NCBI GenBank assembly: GCA_964484195.1
Contig: CAZAER010000017.1
Coordinates: 1-64,000, forward strand
DNA from: JALHOP01 sp964484195
GTDB lineage: Bacteria; Myxococcota; XYA12-FULL-58-9; JALHOP01
Direction: 5' to 3'
DNA: 64,000 nt
A program made the position numbers and the translations under genes. The notes under the pieces were generated by a model. That model was not told the DNA's origin. It did not search any database and saw only the letters and a program-made list of their open reading frames with translations. Shown here in pieces: positions 54,473-61,366 of this stretch. The stretch's first letter is position 1. Every line of letters starts with the position of its first letter.

Positions 54473-56842
54473 TTAGAGCGTGAGGCGCCGCAGCCGCAGC
54501 GCGTTCACAACGACGGAGACCGAGCTGAAGCTCATCGCTGCGCTCGCGATCATCGGGCTAAGCAGCAGGCCGAACGCGGGATAGAGAACGCCGGCAGCGA
54601 TGGGAACGCCGAGAACGTTGTACACAAACGCGAAGAAGAGGTTCTGACGGATGTTCCGCATCGTCCCACGAGATAAGCGCCGAGCTTTGACGATGCCACG
54701 CAGGTCGCCACGAACCAGCGTGACGCCCGCGCTCTCGATCGCGACGTCGGTACCGGTGCCCATTGCGATGCCGACGTGCGCCTGCGCCAACGCCGGGGCA
54801 TCGTTGACTCCGTCCCCGGCCATCGCAACGATGCGGCCTTCCTCTTGAAGGCGCTTAACAGCTTCCCTCTTCTGCTCCGGGAGCACCTCCGCCAGGACCT
54901 CGTTGATCCCGAGCTTTCTGGCGACAGCGTTGGCTGTGGTCAGGCTGTCGCCGGTGAGCATGACCACGCGGATGCCCTCGTTGCGGAGAAGTGCGAGCGC
55001 TTCCGAGGTCGAGGCCTTCACCGGGTCCGCCACACCGAGGAGTCCAGCGACTTTTCCGTCGAGCGCCACGAACATGACCGTCTGCCCATCCGCGCGCAGT
55101 ATCTCTGCACGCTCCGCGAGCGTTCCGGCTTCGACGTGCAGGGCGTCGAGGAGTTTGAGATTGCCGATGGCCACCGCACGCCCGTCGACGACACCCTTTG
55201 CGCCTTTGCCCGTCAGCGACTCGAAGTCCTTTGCGTCTACTAGATTCAACTCACGAGCCAGAGCACCCGCGACAATGGCGACGGCAAGAGGGTGCTCGCT
55301 TGCGCGCTCGACGCTCGCGGACAAGCGAAGAAGGTCGGCATCGGAAACGCCTGGCGCCGGCTCGATGGTGAGCAACCTCGGCTTCCCTTCGGTGAGCGTA
55401 CCGGTCTTGTCGAGGACAAGAGTGTCGACCTTTTCGAGAAACTCCAGTGCCTCGGCATTCTTGATGAGGACGCCGGCTGCGGCACCATGCCCGGTGCTCA
55501 CCATGATGCTCATCGGCGTGGCCAGGCCGAGCGCGCACGGACACGCGATGATGAGAACAGCCACCGCGCTTACGAGGGCATAAGTCAACTTCGGGTCGGG
55601 GCCGACGAGCGCCCAGACGATGAACGTCAGGACTGCGGCCACAACGACTGCAGGTACGAAGTACGATGCCACGACATCGGCGAGTCGCTGGATCGGTGCG
55701 CGGCTGCGCTGCGCCTCCGCCACCATGCGAACGATCTGGGCGAGTAGCGTGTCCGCACCGACGCGGTCTGCACGAATAACGAGAGCTCCCGTGCCGTTCA
55801 AGGTGGCGCCGGTGACGCGCTCGCCTGGCGTTTTCTGCTCCGGGATGGGTTCGCCGGTGACCATCGACTCGTCGACGGCACTCGATCCTTCCAGCACCAC
55901 GCCGTCCACCGGGACTTTCTCACCCGGCCTGACTCGAAGGCGGTCTCCGACCCTCACCGCGTCGAGAGCCACATCCTCCTCGGAGCCGTCGTCGCGCAGG
56001 TGGCGCGCCGTTTTCGGAGCGAGCCCGAGCAGGGCCTTGATGGCCCCGCTCGTCCGACCGCGAGCGCGAAGCTCGAGCACCTGACCCAGAAGCACGAGCG
56101 CCGTGATGACCGCAGCGGGCTCGAAATAGAGTGCAACCTCACCACCGTGACCCCGGAATGAGACTGGGAAGAGACCCGGGAAGAACGCCGCGACGAGGCT
56201 GTAGCTATACGCGATGCCGATACCCAGCGCGATGAGCGTGTACATGTTGAGGCGACGGGTCACGATGGAGGCCCATCCGCGCTGGAAGAAGGGCCAGCCG
56301 CCCCAAAGCACGACCGGCGTCGCGAGGCCGAACTCAATCCAGGTGAGGAGCCGCCCGGGGATCGCATGTCGCACCGGGTCGCCGGGCAACATCTCCGACA
56401 TGCCGATCAGGAAGATCGGCAGCGAGAGCACAACACTCGCCCAGAAGCGCCGGCTCATGTCCTTGAGCTCCGGGTTCGCTTCTTCCCCTGCTGTCACAGT
56501 GCGCGGCTCGAGCGCCATGCCGCAGATCGGGCACGTCCCCGGTCCGTGGCGGACGACTTCTGGATGCATCGGGCACGTGTACTCCGCGCCCGCGTCGGCT
56601 TCGGAAGAGACCGGCGGCGGCGTAGGCGCCGCGTACTTTGGTGGGTCGGCTTGGAATTTGTCGCGACAGCTGACGCTGCAGAAATGGAGCTCCCGGCGTT
56701 CGAAGATGACCTTGCCGCCCTTCGACTGACCCGGAACGACCTTCATTCCACACACTGGATCGATGGCGTGGGGGTCGTCGTTGCCGCCCGCGCGCTCGGC
56801 CTGCCGCCCGGTGTCCCCGAGCTCTTCGCGGGCGCCGCTCAT
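54473..56842 (-). CDS. copA: Cu+-exporting P1B-type ATPase with YHS and HMBD domains
   Basis: 789 residues from the ATG at 56842, which overlaps the upstream stop (ATGA). N-terminal metal-binding modules are a YHS domain (DPVCGMKV ... FCSVSCRDKF, ~28-60) and a heavy-metal-binding domain (YTCPMHPEV ... CPICGMALEP). After the membrane segments come the transport motif CPCALGLATP and the catalytic DKTGTLTEGKP, GDGVNDAPALAQA near the C-terminus, and a final membrane pair. The CPC motif and YHS/HMBD modules indicate Cu+ (or Ag+) efflux. It is the last gene of the metal operon. Confidence 0.92.
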   Translation of the reverse strand: MSGAREELGDTGRQAERAGGNDDPHAIDPVCGMKVVPGQSKGGKVIFERRELHFCSVSCRDKFQADPPKYAAPTPPPVSSEADAGAEYTCPMHPEVVRHGPGTCPICGMALEPRTVTAGEEANPELKDMSRRFWASVVLSLPIFLIGMSEMLPGDPVRHAIPGRLLTWIEFGLATPVVLWGGWPFFQRGWASIVTRRLNMYTLIALGIGIAYSYSLVAAFFPGLFPVSFRGHGGEVALYFEPAAVITALVLLGQVLELRARGRTSGAIKALLGLAPKTARHLRDDGSEEDVALDAVRVGDRLRVRPGEKVPVDGVVLEGSSAVDESMVTGEPIPEQKTPGERVTGATLNGTGALVIRADRVGADTLLAQIVRMVAEAQRSRAPIQRLADVVASYFVPAVVVAAVLTFIVWALVGPDPKLTYALVSAVAVLIIACPCALGLATPMSIMVSTGHGAAAGVLIKNAEALEFLEKVDTLVLDKTGTLTEGKPRLLTIEPAPGVSDADLLRLSASVERASEHPLAVAIVAGALARELNLVDAKDFESLTGKGAKGVVDGRAVAIGNLKLLDALHVEAGTLAERAEILRADGQTVMFVALDGKVAGLLGVADPVKASTSEALALLRNEGIRVVMLTGDSLTTANAVARKLGINEVLAEVLPEQKREAVKRLQEEGRIVAMAGDGVNDAPALAQAHVGIAMGTGTDVAIESAGVTLVRGDLRGIVKARRLSRGTMRNIRQNLFFAFVYNVLGVPIAAGVLYPAFGLLLSPMIASAAMSFSSVSVVVNALRLRRLTL

Positions 56843-57489
56843 CGGGAACCGCCCGGAGTCCGACTGTCGACGGCAGGCACCATGTGCCGCCGGCAGCACT
56901 CTGGCATCTCGCTTCGCAGGAGCTGGATGGTCCGGTGCGCCTTATCCAGGAAATCGGCCGTGCTCTCGACCATGAATCGCCGAGGATGTCCTTCCCACGC
57001 CTGTGCGAGCCGCTGGTCTACCACCGCGGCCTCGGCGGCCGACTCGATCCGCACGGGGTTACGGTGATTGTAGCCGCCGTCTGGCGGCGGCGTGCGCAGG
57101 TGAATCACGGCACCGTAGCGCTGGAACTCTCGCTCTCGCGTGGTCCCGAGCGAGCTCCAGAAGTCCTCCGGTCCGGGCCAGTACGCGAAACCATCGATGG
57201 TCCCTCGATCGCAGAGAATGATCGCCGCGTCACCCTCAGCGTCGGCCGCAGTCTCAAGCTCGCGCTGCACGTGAAAGATGGCGCGCTGCGCGGCCGCGCG
57301 GCCGGCAGGCGTGGTTCCGCGTCGAAATCCGCCGCCGAACAGAACGCTCGCGGACTCTGGAAGCACGTCGACGTGCTTGCAGAAGTACTGACGCACCAGT
57401 TCCAGGACCGCCGTCTTGCCTGCCCCTGGACCTCCGGTCAGTACGATCCGGCGGCGTTCGTGGGGCTCTTTGCATTCGCATTCGATCAT
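56839..57489 (-). CDS. P-loop NTP-binding protein (AAA_28-like kinase fold)
   Basis: 216 residues from the ATG at 57489 with GAGGAG upstream; both ends overlap neighbours by four bases. P-loop VLTGGPGAGKTAVLELV (~16-32), a conserved CDRGTIDGFAYW (~95-106) and an arginine-rich LID-like region (NHRNPVRIESAAEA) match the AAA_28/thymidylate-kinase-like family. A cysteine/histidine-rich start (MIECECKEPHERR) might bind metal. Its role within a metal and cation pump operon is unknown; it may phosphorylate a small molecule. Confidence 0.72.
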   Translation of the reverse strand: MIECECKEPHERRRIVLTGGPGAGKTAVLELVRQYFCKHVDVLPESASVLFGGGFRRGTTPAGRAAAQRAIFHVQRELETAADAEGDAAIILCDRGTIDGFAYWPGPEDFWSSLGTTREREFQRYGAVIHLRTPPPDGGYNHRNPVRIESAAEAAVVDQRLAQAWEGHPRRFMVESTADFLDKAHRTIQLLRSEMPECCRRHMVPAVDSRTPGGSR

Positions 57490-59948
57490 GTCGCTCTCCT
57501 CAAAGTGGGTCGCGCCCGAATCGCGCGACGGACAAGCTTTGACAGCTCGATCACAGACACCGGGCCGAGTCCCACGAGCAGGCCGAGACCGCAGTCGGCG
57601 AGCGACAGTTCCCCGATTTGAAACAGTGCCTGGGTTGCTCGGAAATGGTGAATGCCCAGCTGAACGATGACGGACAACACGACCACGCCGAGCAGGCGTA
57701 CGTTCGTGAAAGCACCGACCTCCCAGAACAGACGCGTCGTACTCCGTGCCGCGAACGCTCGGAGCAGCTCCCCGAAGACCAACACAGAGAAGGCCAGGCT
57801 GCGCGCCTCGGTGAGGTCCCTGGTTCGAAGCGCCCAGGCGAACACCGCCAGCGTCGCTGTGGCCTGAAGGAGGCCCGTTACGATGACGTTGGTCCACTCA
57901 GCGCGACCCAGCATCGGCTCGTCCGGACGTCGGGGTGGTCGCTTGAGCACGTCCACGTCTGTCGGGTCCGTCACCAGAGCTAGCGCTGGCAGACCGTCGG
58001 TGACGAGGTTGATCCACAAAAGGTGAAGTGGGAGGAGCGGCAGCGGGAGGCCCACCATCGCCGCCGCGAGCATCACGGCGAGCTCGGCAGTGTTGCCCGC
58101 GAGCAGGTAGACGAGGGTTTTTCGGATGTTGTCGAAAATGCCGCGCCCCTCTCGGACCGCAGCCACGATGCTGGCGAAGTTGTCGTCGGTAAGCACCATG
58201 TCAGACGCTTCGCGGGTCACTTCCGTCCCGGTCTTGCCCATGGCGATGCCGATGTGTGCCTCGCGCAACGCCGGCGCGTCGTTCACGCCGTCGCCCGTCA
58301 TCGCGACCACCGCGCCTTGCGTCTTCCAGGACCGGACGATCTTCAGCTTGTCTTCGGGTGAGGCCCGCGCGTGGACGAGATCTTCAGCGCTGTCCCCCGG
58401 TCGCACGATGCCGAGCTCGCGCGCGATGGCAAGGGCCGTCGCTGGATGATCGCCCGTGATCATCACCGTCTTGATCCCCGCTTCGCGCGCTGCTGCGACC
58501 GCCTCAATGGCCTCCGCTCGTGGGGGGTCGGCGATTCCAACGAGGCCGACGAAACGCAGGTTCTTTTCTTCCGCACCCTCGCCGACAGCGACAGCGAGAA
58601 CCCGCAGTCCTCGCGCAGACAGCTCAGCGTTGGCTTCCGTCGCCCCTTCCGTGCCCGAAGTACAGAACCCGAGAACCACCTCGACAGCTCCCTTGAGATA
58701 GAGTTTCCCGTCTCCTCGAAGAATCGACATTCGCTTGCGGTCGGTGTCGAAGGGGATGACGGTGACGCGAGGCCGTTCACGCTCGATATCGGCGCGTCGA
58801 ATCTCTTGCTCTGCCGCGGCGATGAGAATGGCGACTTCGGTCGGATCGCCTATGCCGGTTCGTTCGTCGTGCGCGAGATCAGCATCGCAACAGGCCGCCG
58901 CCGCATCGATGAGCAGCTTGTGGTCTGGTCCCCAGAGCTCCCGCACTCCCATGACTCCGGTCGTCAATGTCCCGGTCTTGTCCGTGCAGATGACGGTGGC
59001 GCATCCGAGGGTCTCGACGGAGTGGAGTCTCCGGACAAGAACATGGCGCGAGGCCATGCGCTTGACGCCAATCGCCAGCGCAATGGTGACGATCGCGGGC
59101 AAACCTTCGGGAACGCCGGCGACGGCCAGCGAAACCGCGGAGAGGAACACGTCAAACAGGGCAACGCCGCGCAGGAGACCCGCGGCAGCCACGGCGACGA
59201 CGATGCCGCCGCAGATGTAGAGGAGGAGCCGGCTGACCCGAGCCAGCCGCTTTTGCAGAGGAGTGGAGACTTCCTCGGCGGTCGTCAGAAGGTGCGCGAT
59301 CTTCCCGAGCTCGGTGCGCATACCGGTCGCGAGAACCTCTGCCTTGCCGGTGCCGTTCGCGACGGCCGTGCCCATGAACACGGCGTCGTGGCGCTCGGCG
59401 AGGGGGGCTTCGGCAGCCACGGGGGCGGTGGACTTCTCCACCGGAGCGCTCTCGCCAGTGAGAGGTGCCTCGTTTGTAGAGAGGCGGTTTGCTTCGACCA
59501 ATCGAGCGTCGGCGGCAACAACGTCACCTGCCTCGAGCAAGAGCCAATCCCCGGGGACGACCTCTGCGGCAGGGATGTCGGCGGTTCGGCCGTCGCGAAG
59601 AACGCGTGCTCGAGGAGCGGTCATTGATCGGAGCGCGAGTACCGCGCGCTCCGCGCGGTACTCCTGGAAGAAGCCCACCAGCGCGTTGATGATCACGATC
59701 GCCCCGATGGCGATGGCATCGGCGAGCTCGCCAAGGACACCCGAGAGGACGCACGCACCGAGCAGAAGCCAGATGACCGGGCTCTTGAATTGCTGCGCGA
59801 GAAGGACCCAGGGCGAGGTTGCTCGTTCCCGTGCGATCTCGTTCCGCCCGTGCTCGGCAAGACGACGTGCAGCTTCGGCGCTCGTCAAACCACGCGGAGC
59901 ACTCTGACTGCTTCCGGAATCAGATCGTCGCGGAACCTGCTCCATCAT
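57486..59948 (-). CDS. P2-type (Ca2+-ATPase-like) cation-transporting ATPase
   Basis: 820 residues. An N-terminal cation-ATPase domain (GLTSAEAARRLAEHGRNEI), LTGESAPVEK actuator motif, AGVPEGLPAIVTIALAIGVKRM in the fourth membrane helix (PEGLP as in SERCA/PMR1), catalytic DKTGTLTTG, and GDGVNDAPALREAHIG are all present. The C-terminal part has four to five membrane helices. It likely exports Ca2+ or Mn2+. An alternative first Met is one codon later. It overlaps both neighbouring genes by four bases. Confidence 0.88.
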   Translation of the reverse strand: MMEQVPRRSDSGSSQSAPRGLTSAEAARRLAEHGRNEIARERATSPWVLLAQQFKSPVIWLLLGACVLSGVLGELADAIAIGAIVIINALVGFFQEYRAERAVLALRSMTAPRARVLRDGRTADIPAAEVVPGDWLLLEAGDVVAADARLVEANRLSTNEAPLTGESAPVEKSTAPVAAEAPLAERHDAVFMGTAVANGTGKAEVLATGMRTELGKIAHLLTTAEEVSTPLQKRLARVSRLLLYICGGIVVAVAAAGLLRGVALFDVFLSAVSLAVAGVPEGLPAIVTIALAIGVKRMASRHVLVRRLHSVETLGCATVICTDKTGTLTTGVMGVRELWGPDHKLLIDAAAACCDADLAHDERTGIGDPTEVAILIAAAEQEIRRADIERERPRVTVIPFDTDRKRMSILRGDGKLYLKGAVEVVLGFCTSGTEGATEANAELSARGLRVLAVAVGEGAEEKNLRFVGLVGIADPPRAEAIEAVAAAREAGIKTVMITGDHPATALAIARELGIVRPGDSAEDLVHARASPEDKLKIVRSWKTQGAVVAMTGDGVNDAPALREAHIGIAMGKTGTEVTREASDMVLTDDNFASIVAAVREGRGIFDNIRKTLVYLLAGNTAELAVMLAAAMVGLPLPLLPLHLLWINLVTDGLPALALVTDPTDVDVLKRPPRRPDEPMLGRAEWTNVIVTGLLQATATLAVFAWALRTRDLTEARSLAFSVLVFGELLRAFAARSTTRLFWEVGAFTNVRLLGVVVLSVIVQLGIHHFRATQALFQIGELSLADCGLGLLVGLGPVSVIELSKLVRRAIRARPTLRRAT

Positions 59949-61366
59949 GGTGCAGCGCCGGCCCGCGCTTCAGAGGCAATGAGCGCCACGGTCTTACCAT
60001 CCTCAGCAACCTCCACCTTCCAGCCCAGCTGCTTGCGGATCTCGACCGCGAGCGCCTGTGAAGAGCTCGCCTCTCCGTGAACAACGTAGGTCTGCTTCGG
60101 CGGCTTCTTGAAGCCACGCATCCAGCGAAGTAGCTCTCCCTGGTCCGCGTGAGCGGACAGCCCGTCAACAGTCTCGACGTGGGCTCGGACTGAAATGTCT
60201 CCGCCGTGGATCCGCACCCACTTCGCGCCATCCTGCAGCGCCCGTCCTCTCGTGCCCGCGGCCTGGTACCCCACAAGAAGCACCGTGTTTCGCGCGTCGG
60301 GGAGTCGTTGCTTGAGGTGGTGGAGCACCCGCCCGCCCGTCGCCATGCCACTGCCCGCGATGATCACCATCGGCCCCGTCTTCGTGTTGAGAGCCTTCGA
60401 TTCCTGAGCCGTCCGAACTAAATGGTATTGACGGCAGCAGAGCGGACAGCGCTGCTCATCCATGAGCAGCTTCATGTCGATGTCGTGGTCCTCCGGGTGC
60501 CGGCAATAGATGTCCGTTGCGCTGATGGCCATCGGGCTGTCGAGGTAGACGGACAAGGGCGGCAGTCGCCCCGCATCCTCGAGCTTACGGATTGTCCAGA
60601 GCAGCTCTTGGGTCCTGCCAATCGCGAACGACGGAACAATCACCGCGCCGCCACGCTCCGCGGTCTCGGTGAGAACCCGGACGATGGTGTCCTCGCTGTT
60701 CGTCGCATGGGCTCGATCTCCATAGGTGGACTCGACGAGCAGAACGTCCGCTTCCGGAACGAGCTGAGGGTCTCGAATGATTGGGCGGTTCCACCTGCCC
60801 AGGTCCCCGGAAAAGACAACTCGACATGGGTCTGCCGACGCGAGCTGAAGCTCCACGCTGGCCGAGCCAAGGATGTGCCCCGCTCTTCGGAAGAGTGCGT
60901 TTCCCAAGGTGCCGATGGCAAATGCCTCGCCATAGCCGCTGGTCTTGATGAGTCCCAACGCCTTGCGCGCGTCTTCCCCGGTGTAGAGCGGTAGCGCTGG
61001 CTTGTGCTTCGAGTAGCCACGTCGGTTCGCGCGAGCCGCGTCCTCTTCCTGCAAATGGGCCGAGTCGAGCAAGAGCACCTCGAGCAAGTCGCGCGTGCCG
61101 GCTGTGCAGTAAATGGGTCCTCGGAATCCGTTCTTGACCAGCAGGGGCAGGTAGCCCGAGTGGTCCAGGTGCCCGTGGCTCAAGACGACACAGTCGACGG
61201 TCTTGGCGTCGAAGGGCTGCGCGCTGCGATTGCGCTCGCGCAACGCCTTGAGCCCCTGGAACAATCCGCAATCGAGCAACATGCGGCGCCCCTTCGCCTC
61301 GATGAGGTACTTGGAGCCCGTGACGGTCCCAGCACCTCCAAGAAATGTCAGCGTTGGTCCGTTCAT
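59945..61366 (-). CDS. Beta-CASP metallo-beta-lactamase-fold nuclease
   Basis: 473 residues from the ATG at 61366 (GGAGGAG upstream). The MBL core has SHGHLDHSGYLPLL (HxHxDH) and VESTYGD. The beta-CASP part has VIVPSFAIGRTQELL, motif A-C residues (GSGMATGGRVLHHL) and a C-terminal VDGLSAHADQGELL. The RNA-specificity domain is followed by VVHGEASSSQALAVEI, as in RNase J/CPSF-73-like and archaeal homologues. It should be an RNA endo- or exonuclease. Its presence in a metal operon is unexpected. Confidence 0.9.
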   Translation of the reverse strand: MNGPTLTFLGGAGTVTGSKYLIEAKGRRMLLDCGLFQGLKALRERNRSAQPFDAKTVDCVVLSHGHLDHSGYLPLLVKNGFRGPIYCTAGTRDLLEVLLLDSAHLQEEDAARANRRGYSKHKPALPLYTGEDARKALGLIKTSGYGEAFAIGTLGNALFRRAGHILGSASVELQLASADPCRVVFSGDLGRWNRPIIRDPQLVPEADVLLVESTYGDRAHATNSEDTIVRVLTETAERGGAVIVPSFAIGRTQELLWTIRKLEDAGRLPPLSVYLDSPMAISATDIYCRHPEDHDIDMKLLMDEQRCPLCCRQYHLVRTAQESKALNTKTGPMVIIAGSGMATGGRVLHHLKQRLPDARNTVLLVGYQAAGTRGRALQDGAKWVRIHGGDISVRAHVETVDGLSAHADQGELLRWMRGFKKPPKQTYVVHGEASSSQALAVEIRKQLGWKVEVAEDGKTVALIASEARAGAAP